From assembly GCA_902589455.1 (NCBI GenBank), contig CACISX010000006.1, positions 1 through 64,000 on the forward strand: 64,000 nucleotides of DNA. Reading direction: 5' to 3'. Below, piece after piece: positions 57,372 through 64,000 of the stretch. The first letter of the stretch is position 1; every line of letters starts with the position of its first letter. The notes under the pieces were generated by a model. That model was not told the origin of the DNA. It did not search any database and saw only the letters and a list, made by a program, of their open reading frames with translations. Source of the DNA: an uncultured Pelagibacteraceae bacterium (GTDB taxonomy: Bacteria > Pseudomonadota > Alphaproteobacteria > Pelagibacterales > Pelagibacteraceae). The translations under genes were made by a program, and so were the position numbers.

Positions 57372-58157
57372 TTAGCTAATATTTTTAGGATCTGGCATCC
57401 CAACTTTATTATATCCAGCATCTACGTAGTGTATTTCACCAGTAACTCCGTTAGCAAGGTCACTCAATAGATATAATGCTGAATTTCCAACATCATGGAT
57501 ATCTACGTTTCTTTTAAGAAAAGAATGGTCTTCGTTCCATTTATATAGGAATTTTGCATCACCAATTGCAGATGCAGCTAACGTTTTTATAGGTCCTGCG
57601 CTTATTGCATTTACCCTCATACCTTTGGCTCCTAAATCTCTTGCAAGATACTTAACACTTGCTTCAAGAGCTGATTTACAAACACCCATTACATTATAAT
57701 TTGGAATTGCTTTAGTAGACTCGTAAGTTAAAGTTAATAAACTTCCACCTTGTTTCATTACCTTTGAAGCTTCTTTTGCTACTTCAGTAAATGAAAAGCA
57801 TGAGATTAACATACTTCTTAAAAAGTTTTCTCTAGTCGTATTTAAGTACTCACCTGATAACTCTGATTTATCTGAAAAAGCAACTGCATGAACGACAAAA
57901 TCGATTTCACCCCATTGAGATTTGATATCCTCAAATAATTTAACTACTTCTTCTTTTTTTTCGACATCACAACTAAATGTAACATTTGAATTTAATTTTT
58001 CTGCTAAAGGAACAACTCTTTTTTTTAGAGCATCACCCAAATAAGTAAATGCTAACTCTGCTCCAGCCTCTGCAAGTTTTTGAGATATACCCCAGGCGAT
58101 AGATCTCTCGTTAGCAACACCCATGATCAATCCTTTTTTACCTTTCATCAAACTCAT
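57372..58157 (-). CDS. fabI: Enoyl-ACP reductase (NADH), FabI
   Basis: Last reduction of the fatty-acid elongation cycle. 'GVANERSIAWGISQKLAEAG' at residues 13-32 is the nucleotide motif. The catalytic set Tyr145, Tyr154, Lys161 lies in 'LTYESTKAIPNYNVMGVCK'. 'ISAGPIKTLAASAI' near 185-198 is conserved. 261 residues. Third gene of fabA-fabB-fabI, four bases after fabB. Confidence 0.95.
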   Translation of the reverse strand: MSLMKGKKGLIMGVANERSIAWGISQKLAEAGAELAFTYLGDALKKRVVPLAEKLNSNVTFSCDVEKKEEVVKLFEDIKSQWGEIDFVVHAVAFSDKSELSGEYLNTTRENFLRSMLISCFSFTEVAKEASKVMKQGGSLLTLTYESTKAIPNYNVMGVCKSALEASVKYLARDLGAKGMRVNAISAGPIKTLAASAIGDAKFLYKWNEDHSFLKRNVDIHDVGNSALYLLSDLANGVTGEIHYVDAGYNKVGMPDPKNIS

Positions 58158-58160
58158 TAA

Positions 58161-59372
58161 CTAAACCTTTTCAAAAATTAAAGCTGCATTAGTTCCACCA
58201 AACCCAAAACTATTTGACATTACTGTATTTAAAGTTGCCCCTGTTTCAGTTTTTGCAACGATTGGAAATTTCTTAGCATCATCATCCATATCTGTAATAT
58301 TTGCTGACCCTGTTACGAAATTGTTTTTCATCATTATCAAACAATAAATTGCTTCATGAACTGAAGCTGCCCCTAATGGATGACCTGATAAAGATTTTGT
58401 TGAACTTATTTTTGGAATGTCTTCTCCAAAAGTTTCTTTAATAGCATTAAGCTCAGTTATATCTCCAACTGGAGTAGATGTTCCATGAGTATTAATGTAA
58501 TCAATTTTATTTTTAGCGGTTGCCATTGCCATTTTCATACATCTAACAGCACCTTCACCCGATGGCGCTACCATGTCGTATCCATCCGAAGTTGCTCCAT
58601 AACCAGTTAATTCTGCGTATATTTTAGCCCCTCTTGCTTTAGCATGTTCGTATTCCTCAAGTACTAACACACCCGCACCACCTGCAATTACAAAACCATC
58701 TCTAGTTTTATCATAAGCTCTAGATGCAGATTGTGGAGTATCATTATATTTTGAAGATAAAGCAGTCATGGCATCAAACATTGCAGTCATCGCCCAATGA
58801 ATCTCTTCACTTCCACCTGCAAAAACAACATCCTGTTTACCCATTTGAATTAATTCCATAGAATTTCCTATGCAGTGACCACTTGTTGCACATGCTGAAC
58901 TCATTGTGTAGTTAGTTCCTTTGATTTTAAATGGTACGGCAAGTGTTGCCGAGGCAGTACTAGCCATTGTTCTTGGAACAATAAAGGGCCCCATTAGTTT
59001 TGGAGTTTTAGCTCTGGTTTTGTCTGCTGCAAGTATTACGTTTTCAATTGATGGACCACCAGAACCCATTACAATCCCAGTTTTAAAATTACTCACTTCA
59101 CTTTCTTCTAATCCAGAGTCTTCAATTGCCTCTTTCATTGCAATATAATTATAAGCTGAGCCTGAACCCATAAATCTAATTGTTTTTCTATCAATATGAT
59201 CTTCAAGTTTAATATTTGGTTTACCATGAACATGGCTTTTTAAATTGTGTTCCTTGTATTCCTCAGCATAAGAAATTCCTGATTTTGAATTTAATAAAGA
59301 TTGATGAACTTCTTCTTGATTATTTCCTAAGCAAGAAACTACTCCTAAACCAGTAATAACTACTCTTCTCAT
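58161..59372 (-). CDS. fabB: Beta-ketoacyl-ACP synthase I
   Basis: Condensing enzyme needed to elongate unsaturated acyl chains. The nucleophile Cys161 lies in '[14 protein letters not shown]'; catalytic His residues lie in '[11 protein letters not shown]' and '[14 protein letters not shown]'. 403 residues. FabB rather than FabF is favoured by pairing with fabA (stop and start overlap by one base) and by '[21 protein letters not shown]'. Confidence 0.94.
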   Translation of the reverse strand: MRRVVITGLGVVSCLGNNQEEVHQSLLNSKSGISYAEEYKEHNLKSHVHGKPNIKLEDHIDRKTIRFMGSGSAYNYIAMKEAIEDSGLEESEVSNFKTGIVMGSGGPSIENVILAADKTRAKTPKLMGPFIVPRTMASTASATLAVPFKIKGTNYTMSSACATSGHCIGNSMELIQMGKQDVVFAGGSEEIHWAMTAMFDAMTALSSKYNDTPQSASRAYDKTRDGFVIAGGAGVLVLEEYEHAKARGAKIYAELTGYGATSDGYDMVAPSGEGAVRCMKMAMATAKNKIDYINTHGTSTPVGDITELNAIKETFGEDIPKISSTKSLSGHPLGAASVHEAIYCLIMMKNNFVTGSANITDMDDDAKKFPIVAKTETGATLNTVMSNSFGFGGTNAALIFEKV

Positions 59373-59872
59373 TATTTAAATAATCCTACTTTTAAACTTT
59401 CTGCTGAATATATTTTTTTATTATCTGCAAGAACAATTCCATTTGCAAGCCCAACAGTTGTTCCTCCAGGAGACATAATTTTCTTCATATCTATTTCATA
59501 TCTTACGTTTTTTACGCTCTGTAAAACTTCACCCGTAAATTTTACAGTACCCACACCTAAAGCTCTTCCTTTTCCAGGATTTCCTAGCCAACCTAAAAAA
59601 AAACCTACCAGTTGCCACATCGCATCTAAACCTAAACATCCTGGCATAACCGGATCTTTTTTAAAATGACAATCAAAAAACCAAAGATCATCTTTAATAT
59701 CTAATTCAGCTTTTAAAGAGCCTTTATTAAATTTACCATTATTTTCATTGATTTCCGTTATTCTGTCAAACATAAGCATTGGTGGAAGAGGTAATTTAGC
59801 ATTACCAGGACCAAACAGATCTCCATTTCCACAAGTTAAAAGGTCATTATAGGAGTATGAGTTTTTTTTCAT
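59372..59872 (-). CDS. fabA: 3-hydroxydecanoyl-ACP dehydratase/isomerase
   Basis: Introduces the cis double bond at C10 for unsaturated fatty acids. The hot-dog fold active-site residues are His69 ('[20 protein letters not shown]') and Asp83. 166 residues is slightly shorter than usual. It heads the leftward fab operon, with irr divergent 92 bases away, the arrangement found in Rhizobiales and relatives. Confidence 0.95.
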   Translation of the reverse strand: MKKNSYSYNDLLTCGNGDLFGPGNAKLPLPPMLMFDRITEINENNGKFNKGSLKAELDIKDDLWFFDCHFKKDPVMPGCLGLDAMWQLVGFFLGWLGNPGKGRALGVGTVKFTGEVLQSVKNVRYEIDMKKIMSPGGTTVGLANGIVLADNKKIYSAESLKVGLFK

Positions 59873-59942
59873 AATTTGAGCTCCCTTATTACTTGATTTA
59901 ATCCTAATATAATATAATAAAACAGCATATTTTTATTACTAC

Positions 59943-59959
59943 TTTAGAATAATTATAAA
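59943..59959. promoter_or_regulatory. Candidate Irr box (ICE) before irr
   Basis: TTTAGAATAATTATAAA agrees with the iron-control-element consensus TTTAGAA-N3-TTCTAAA at 13 of 14 defined positions. It ends five bases before the irr start codon, where binding would block initiation, suggesting autoregulation. The same gap serves the divergent fabA. Confidence 0.55.
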
Positions 59960-59964
59960 CAATT

Positions 59965-60393
59965 ATGGCAAAAAACTGTAATTTTATTGAAAAATTAAGA
60001 GAAGTTGGGCTTAGACCAACCAGGCAAAGAATAAAAATGTGCGAAGTTTTGTATAATAGAGAAAAAACTTTTCATTTCACAATTAACGATCTTGTTAAAA
60101 TGATATCACAAAAAATGAATGAGAAGATTTCCTTAGCCACAGTTTATAATACAGTTCATGCATTTGAAAAAAAAGGGTATTTAAAAGAAATTTCAATAGA
60201 TAATCAAAGAAGTTATTTTGATACAAACACATCAGCACACCATCATTTTTTTGATGAAGATACTAATGAACTAATCGATTGTGATGAGAGTGATATAGAC
60301 AAAATAAATATTAGAAAAAATATTACAGGAAAAAAAATAAATTCTGTTGAAGTTTTGGTTAGAGTTGCGAGTGATTATCAAAATCAAAAATAA
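59965..60393 (+). CDS. irr: Iron response regulator Irr (Fur family)
   Basis: Haem-responsive regulator replacing Fur for iron control in many Alphaproteobacteria. The winged helix contains 'LRPTRQRIKMCEVLY' (16-30) and 'ISLATVYNTVHAFEKKGYLKE' (55-75). The haem/metal triple histidine is His92-94 in 'SAHHHFFDEDTNELIDCDE'. 142 residues. No N-terminal haem regulatory Cys-Pro motif is seen. Divergent fabA is the usual neighbour. Confidence 0.93.
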   Translation: MAKNCNFIEKLREVGLRPTRQRIKMCEVLYNREKTFHFTINDLVKMISQKMNEKISLATVYNTVHAFEKKGYLKEISIDNQRSYFDTNTSAHHHFFDEDTNELIDCDESDIDKINIRKNITGKKINSVEVLVRVASDYQNQK

Positions 60394-60422
60394 TTCTTTT
60401 AAATCAATATTTTAAAAACTAC

Positions 60423-60439
60423 ATTATAATAATTCTAAA
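60423..60439. promoter_or_regulatory. Candidate Irr box (ICE) before the rubrerythrin gene
   Basis: ATTATAATAATTCTAAA matches TTTAGAA-N3-TTCTAAA at 12 of 14 defined positions, with a perfect right half. It ends three bases before the -35 hexamer of the rubrerythrin promoter and is almost the reverse complement of the site before irr. Position just upstream of the promoter suits either activation or repression. Confidence 0.5.
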
Positions 60440-60442
60440 CTA

Positions 60443-60470
60443 TTGACATACTATCAAGATGCATTATATG
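60443..60470 (+). promoter_or_regulatory. Rubrerythrin operon promoter
   Basis: A consensus TTGACA (60443-60448), 16-base spacer and TATATG (60465-60470). Start would be near 60477, giving a very short leader with AAGGAG (60488-60493) before the ATG at 60499. This is one of the few perfect -35 hexamers I noticed in the window. Confidence 0.65.
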
Positions 60471-60498
60471 ATTTGCTGATCATTAAAAAGGAGAAAAA

Positions 60499-60915
60499 AT
60501 GTCTTTAAAAGGAAGTAAAACAGAAGAAAATTTAAAAGAAGCGTTTGCTGGTGAAAGTCAAGCAAACAGAAGATATCTTTATTTTGCACAAAAAGCTGAC
60601 ATAGAGGGTTACAATGATGTAGCTGCAGTTTTTAGATCAACAGCCGAAGGTGAAACTGGTCACGCACATGGTCATTTGGAGTATCTAGAAGAAGTTGGTG
60701 ATCCAGGAACTGGTATGCCAATTGGTGAAACAAAAGCTAACCTGGCTTCTGCAGTACAAGGTGAAACACATGAGTACACTGATATGTACCCAGGTATGGC
60801 TAAAACGGCAAGAGAAGAAGGCTTTGAAGAAATTGCTGATTGGTTTGAAACTTTAGCAAAAGCTGAAAAATCACACGCTGGTAAATTTCAAAAAACTTTA
60901 GAATCTATTAGCTAA
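60499..60915 (+). CDS. Rubrerythrin (rubredoxin-less)
   Basis: Di-iron ferritin-like protein, 138 residues. Four helices carry the metal-binding Glu/His motifs: '[15 protein letters not shown]' (16-30), '[18 protein letters not shown]' (50-67), '[16 protein letters not shown]' (88-103) and '[12 protein letters not shown]' (122-133). The C-terminal rubredoxin domain of classical rubrerythrin is absent. Likely reduces hydrogen peroxide or handles iron. First gene of an operon with an Fe-S protein and DUF3501. Confidence 0.92.
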   Translation: MSLKGSKTEENLKEAFAGESQANRRYLYFAQKADIEGYNDVAAVFRSTAEGETGHAHGHLEYLEEVGDPGTGMPIGETKANLASAVQGETHEYTDMYPGMAKTAREEGFEEIADWFETLAKAEKSHAGKFQKTLESIS

Positions 60916-60924
60916 TCAAATTTC

Positions 60925-60949
60925 TTAGTGGGCGTTAGTCGCCCACTAA
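60925..60949 (+). terminator. Strong hairpin after rubrerythrin, without U-tract
   Basis: Perfect ten-base-pair stem TTAGTGGGCG (60925-60934), loop TTAGT, CGCCCACTAA (60940-60949). Only A residues follow, so it is not a standard intrinsic terminator. Located ten bases after the rubrerythrin stop and 32 before the next gene, it could protect the upstream mRNA from 3' exonucleases or partly attenuate the operon, giving more rubrerythrin than downstream products. Confidence 0.6.
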
Positions 60950-60980
60950 AAACAATTTGAATTTCAAATAACATGATTAT

Positions 60981-62312
60981 ATGAGCAAAGAAGGAAGCTT
61001 AAGTGCACCTATAAGACATCCAATAGATTTTGAGCATCCTGATTTTTTAAATCCTGAAAAATTAGATGCTGAAATGAGAAGAGTATTTGATATCTGTCAT
61101 GGGTGCAGAAGATGTTTTAATCTTTGCGACTCTTTTCCAAAATTATTTGACATGATTGATGAGTCTAAAAATGAGGATGTTGAAAGCTTATCTAGTGATC
61201 AATTTTCACCTGTTGTTGATGCATGTACTTTATGTGATATGTGTTTTATGACTAAATGCCCATATGTTCCACCCCATGATTTTGATCTAGACTTTCCACA
61301 TTTAATGCTGCGATATAGAACAGCTCAAAAAAAATTAGGTAAACTACCAAGTGTACCAACACAATTAGCTCAAATAGACCGAAATGCTAAAATTGGTGTC
61401 ATGTTCTCTAAAATAGTCAACTGGGCATCAAATATTAAAAATAAATTAATTAGAAAAATCTTAGAACTTATTGCTGGAATAGATAAAAGAGTTCAGCTGC
61501 CAAAATATAACTCAGAAACTTTTTCAAACTTCTTTAAAAAAAATAAAGATAAAATTAATTATGAGACAACCTTAAAAGATAGAAAAGTTGTTATCTATTC
61601 AACTTGTTTTGTAAATTTTAATAAAAAAAATACTGGTGTTGCTGCTTTAAAAGTTTTGAAAACAAATGGTGTAGAGGTTCAAGAGGCTTATCCTGGCTGT
61701 TGTGGCATGCCATTTTTAGAGCAAGCAGATCTTCCAAAAGTTGTCGAACAAGCAAAGAAAGTTTCAAAAGATTTAATAGAATGGATTGATAAAGGATATA
61801 AAGTAGTAACTTTAACAGCAAGTTGTGGATTGATGTTAAAATTCGAATGGCCTTTGTTATTACCAAACAATGAAAAAATTAAAAAATTATCTGCAAATGT
61901 TATGGATATTGATGAGTATGTTGTGGATATTGCAAACAATGAGGGATTGGCAGAGGGATTAAATGAGATTGATGGAGGAGTAACTGTGCATCATGCTTGT
62001 CATGCGAGAGCCCAAAATATGGGTATCAAAGCAAGAGATATGTTAAAATTAATACCAAACGTTAAAATTGATGTAGTTGAAAGATGCGCGGGTCATGGAG
62101 GAACTTTTGGAGTAATGAAAGAAACTCATGATTTAGCAAATAAAGTTGGAAGACCTACAGCTAGACAAATTAAAACTAAAAATAACAAGTATATGGCTTC
62201 GGATTGTCCTTTAGCTGGCAAACATTTAAAACAGTTAGAAGTTGATACAAATATATCTAATGATGAGGCACTACATCCTATCGAATTAATGGCAAAAAGT
62301 TATAAGCTATGA
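60981..62312 (+). CDS. Fe-S oxidoreductase with CCG domains (GlpC/HdrD-like)
   Basis: 443 residues. Two N-terminal 4Fe-4S motifs: 'CHGCRRCFNLCDSFP' (about 39-53) and 'CTLCDMCFMTKCPYVPP' (about 82-98). Two CCG-type cysteine-rich domains follow, with 'YPGCCGMPFLEQADL' near 238-252 and 'HHACHARAQNMG' / 'RCAGHGGTFG' near 336-378. It resembles glycerol-3-phosphate dehydrogenase subunit C and heterodisulfide reductase subunits, but no glpA/glpB is present. Its neighbours suggest electron delivery to rubrerythrin. Confidence 0.85.
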   Translation: MSKEGSLSAPIRHPIDFEHPDFLNPEKLDAEMRRVFDICHGCRRCFNLCDSFPKLFDMIDESKNEDVESLSSDQFSPVVDACTLCDMCFMTKCPYVPPHDFDLDFPHLMLRYRTAQKKLGKLPSVPTQLAQIDRNAKIGVMFSKIVNWASNIKNKLIRKILELIAGIDKRVQLPKYNSETFSNFFKKNKDKINYETTLKDRKVVIYSTCFVNFNKKNTGVAALKVLKTNGVEVQEAYPGCCGMPFLEQADLPKVVEQAKKVSKDLIEWIDKGYKVVTLTASCGLMLKFEWPLLLPNNEKIKKLSANVMDIDEYVVDIANNEGLAEGLNEIDGGVTVHHACHARAQNMGIKARDMLKLIPNVKIDVVERCAGHGGTFGVMKETHDLANKVGRPTARQIKTKNNKYMASDCPLAGKHLKQLEVDTNISNDEALHPIELMAKSYKL

Positions 62313-62908
62313 TCATGCCTAGAGAAAAAAAAGAAATCCAAAAAGAAGACATCATGCCTCTAGATGTTTATATAGGTAAGAGACGTGAACTAAGGAAAAA
62401 TATTGTTGATTATAAAAAAAATAGAAGAGTTGCTTTAGGTCCTTATGCTACTTTTTATTTTGAAAGTTATGAAACAATGTTAGCTCAAGTTCAAGAAATG
62501 CTTTACATTGAAAAAGGCGGTGATGAACAACTCCAGGATGAGCTTTCTGCATATAATCCTCTAATACCAAACGGAAAAGAGCTTACCGCAACTTTAATGT
62601 TTGAAATAGATAATCCTATTTCAAGAGCGGCGTTTCTTGGAAAAGTTGGTGGAATAGAAGAAACAGTATTTATGAAAATAAATGGTGAAAAAATTAAAGC
62701 GGTTCCAGAGGAAGATGTAGATAGAACTTCTACTGAAGGAAAAGCTTCTTCAGTACAGTTTATTCATTTTAATTTTAATGATGATCAAATAGAAAAATTT
62801 AAATCTAATAGTTCAGAAATTGAGCTTGGTATCGATCACAAAGAATATTCTCATAGCACAAAATTATCTAAAGAAAATATAGCCTCTTTATCTGCTGATT
62901 TCAGTTAA
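62309..62908 (+). CDS. DUF3501 family protein
   Basis: 199 residues, overlapping the Fe-S gene by 4 bases (ATGA). 'DVYIGKRRELRKNIVDYKKNRRVALGPYATFYFESYETM' region (22-60) and 'QVQEMLYIEKG' are typical of DUF3501, which is nearly always found with the rubrerythrin and CCG Fe-S genes in Proteobacteria. No cysteine cluster or transmembrane segment is seen. Function unknown; part of a three-gene redox unit. Confidence 0.87.
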   Translation: MIMPREKKEIQKEDIMPLDVYIGKRRELRKNIVDYKKNRRVALGPYATFYFESYETMLAQVQEMLYIEKGGDEQLQDELSAYNPLIPNGKELTATLMFEIDNPISRAAFLGKVGGIEETVFMKINGEKIKAVPEEDVDRTSTEGKASSVQFIHFNFNDDQIEKFKSNSSEIELGIDHKEYSHSTKLSKENIASLSADFS

Positions 62909-63360
62909 TTTAGTCCCCAAATATTATCTGTTTTAATCCAACCTTCAAATTCTTCTGATGTAATTTTACACCAATTTTGTTCACATTTTTCTATAATTAA
63001 TAATCTTCCCTCTTTAATTTGAGCAACTGGTTTAGCAAATGATGTAGGTTTCTTAAATAAAATTTTATCTTTTGTAGCTATCACTGAATTATTTCTTTTT
63101 AATTGTGAAATATGAATCCATCCGCTGTTATTTTTAAAATCAATAATTCGTCTAAAATTTTCTTTTTTATCAATTTGTTTTAACGGGAGATTAATTTTTT
63201 TATAAACGTATTTAATATCAGATTCAAAACTTGGCCCGTAGCGAACATTTACTTTATTTTTTTTAAGAGAGACAAAAATTTCATCAGCAAACGAAATGTG
63301 AGTAAAAAATAATAAAAAAAATACTATATAAATTTTTTTTACTATTAATTGCATAGACAT
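62905..63360 (-). CDS. Exported SH3-domain protein
   Basis: 151 residues. Signal peptide about 1-25 ('IYIVFFLLFFTHISFADE'). Two bacterial SH3-like repeats follow: 'LKKNKVNVRYGPSFESDIKYVY' (about 32-53) and a second with 'GRLLIIEKCEQNWCKITSEEFEGWIKTDNIWG' (about 117-148). Likely periplasmic and peptidoglycan- or protein-binding. A second ATG at 63354 is also possible. Overlaps the upstream ThiF-like gene by 16 bases and DUF3501 by 4. Confidence 0.83.
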   Translation of the reverse strand: MSMQLIVKKIYIVFFLLFFTHISFADEIFVSLKKNKVNVRYGPSFESDIKYVYKKINLPLKQIDKKENFRRIIDFKNNSGWIHISQLKRNNSVIATKDKILFKKPTSFAKPVAQIKEGRLLIIEKCEQNWCKITSEEFEGWIKTDNIWGLN

Positions 63361-64000
63361 TTTTTTCTTTTATTAATTTTTGCTTTTCTGAAATTTAAAT
63401 TTAATAGATCTAGAATTAGAATGTATCCATTTAAATTTTGTCCAATATTTAATATTTTTTTCAAAACTTCATTTGCCTGCAATGTACCTATTGTGCCTGC
63501 AACAGTTCCTAAAATTCCCTCATATTCACAATTTAAAATTTCATCAGATATCGTGTCTTCTTGATAAAAACATCTCAAGCAAGGTTTTTTTTTGTTAGTA
63601 AAATTAAAAGTAAAAATGTGTCCATCAAACTTACTTATAGCACCAGTGACTAGAAATTTTTTATATTTTAGACTTAAATCATTGATTAAAAATTTACTTT
63701 CAAAGTTATCAGTCCCATCAACAATATAGTCATAATTTTTAATAATTTTTTCAAATGTATTTTTATTTAATTTTAAATTAAAAATATTTATTTTTGTCTT
63801 TGGATTAATTTTATTTAATTTTTTTTTTGCAATCTTTACTTTTGATTGATTTATATCTTTTTCATTATACAGACCTTGTCTGTGGATATTAGAGAGACTT
63901 ACAGTATCATGATCTGCAATCCCAAGTGTACCAATACCCGATCTAGTTAAAAATTCTGCTACTGGGCAACCTAGACCACCCATACCAACTATCAAGACTT
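63345..64000 (-). CDS. ThiF/MoeB/HesA family E1-like adenylyltransferase (5' end beyond window)
   Basis: About 218 visible residues. The reading frame enters at the right edge with 'VLIVGMGGLGCPVAEFLTRSG', the ATP-binding loop normally 30-40 residues into the protein, so the true start is outside the window. 'DHDTVSLSNIHRQGLYNEKDI', 'IVDGTDNFESKFLINDL' and 'CLRCFYQ' are E1-type motifs; the last holds a cysteine that may bind zinc. It would adenylate a ubiquitin-like sulfur carrier (ThiS, MoaD). Which one is not evident. Confidence 0.9.
   Translation of the reverse strand, partial: VLIVGMGGLGCPVAEFLTRSGIGTLGIADHDTVSLSNIHRQGLYNEKDINQSKVKIAKKKLNKINPKTKINIFNLKLNKNTFEKIIKNYDYIVDGTDNFESKFLINDLSLKYKKFLVTGAISKFDGHIFTFNFTNKKKPCLRCFYQEDTISDEILNCEYEGILGTVAGTIGTLQANEVLKKILNIGQNLNGYILILDLLNLNFRKAKINKRKKCLCN

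Noticed and set aside
1..64000. tRNA, rRNA, CRISPR array, insertion sequence, toxin-antitoxin or defence island
   Set aside because: No cloverleaf, repeat-spacer array, terminal inverted repeats with a transposase, or defence-gene motif was recognised; the window is a core, origin-proximal region rather than an accessory island.

Overview
The window is very AT-rich and densely packed, with short or overlapping gene junctions and no gene-free stretch longer than about 270 bases. Gene content and order (hemE next to a DUF299 gene, mnmG-rsmG-parA-parB, fabA-fabB-fabI beside irr, an alphaproteobacterial Fur, very small intergenic spaces) point to a streamlined marine alphaproteobacterium of the SAR11 / Pelagibacterales type. 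This assignment comes from gene order and protein character, not from a database search. No tRNA, rRNA, CRISPR array, transposase or prophage gene was seen.

Replication-origin region (1 to about 16.3 kb). Leftward genes (dnaQ, coaE, aroE, maf, DUF299 kinase/phosphorylase) and rightward genes (hemE, hemH, hemJ, rho, a TPR-sulfotransferase, mnmE, mnmG, rsmG, parA, parB) diverge from a 267-base gap at 4993-5259. The same neighbours flank the Caulobacter and Rickettsia origins, and the gap holds one consensus DnaA box and near matches, so it is the likely oriC. A perfect 16-base parS site lies inside rsmG, about 9 kb away and just before parA/parB.

16.3-36 kb. Leftward holA-lptE-leuS-DUF3576, then a strongly expressed-looking outer-membrane porin with its own regulatory region and terminator. 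After it come small housekeeping genes: ThiE-like, PLP-binding protein, L,D-transpeptidase, a receiver-degenerate winged-helix regulator, a 45-residue ArfA-like ribosome-rescue protein, a 2OG oxygenase, a PfkB kinase, nth and dapB. Next are an O-GlcNAc-transferase-like TPR protein, the grpE-dnaK-dnaJ chaperone set with a heat-shock-type promoter, rdgB, an LpoA/LppC-like protein, rsmI and a BON lipoprotein.

36-57.4 kb. Malic enzyme-PTA fusion, murJ, trpS, an Nfu scaffold, a Bax-type glucosaminidase, a polysaccharide deacetylase, a miniature tsaB, fur, a second 2OG oxygenase, miaB, phoH, ybeY, lnt and metK. The transcription/translation cluster nusA-infB-rbfA-rpsO-pnp follows. Several genes normally interspersed here in relatives (rimI, a corC-like gene, trmB, rimP, ylxR, truB) are absent from their usual slots. 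A terminator-like hairpin sits directly before nusA, suggesting attenuation.

57.4-64 kb. fabA-fabB-fabI diverge from irr (haem/iron regulator). Next comes a rubrerythrin / CCG iron-sulfur protein / DUF3501 operon. Candidate Irr boxes lie before both irr and the rubrerythrin gene, linking the operon to iron or peroxide status by inference. The window ends with an SH3-domain exported protein and a truncated ThiF/MoeB-type E1 enzyme.
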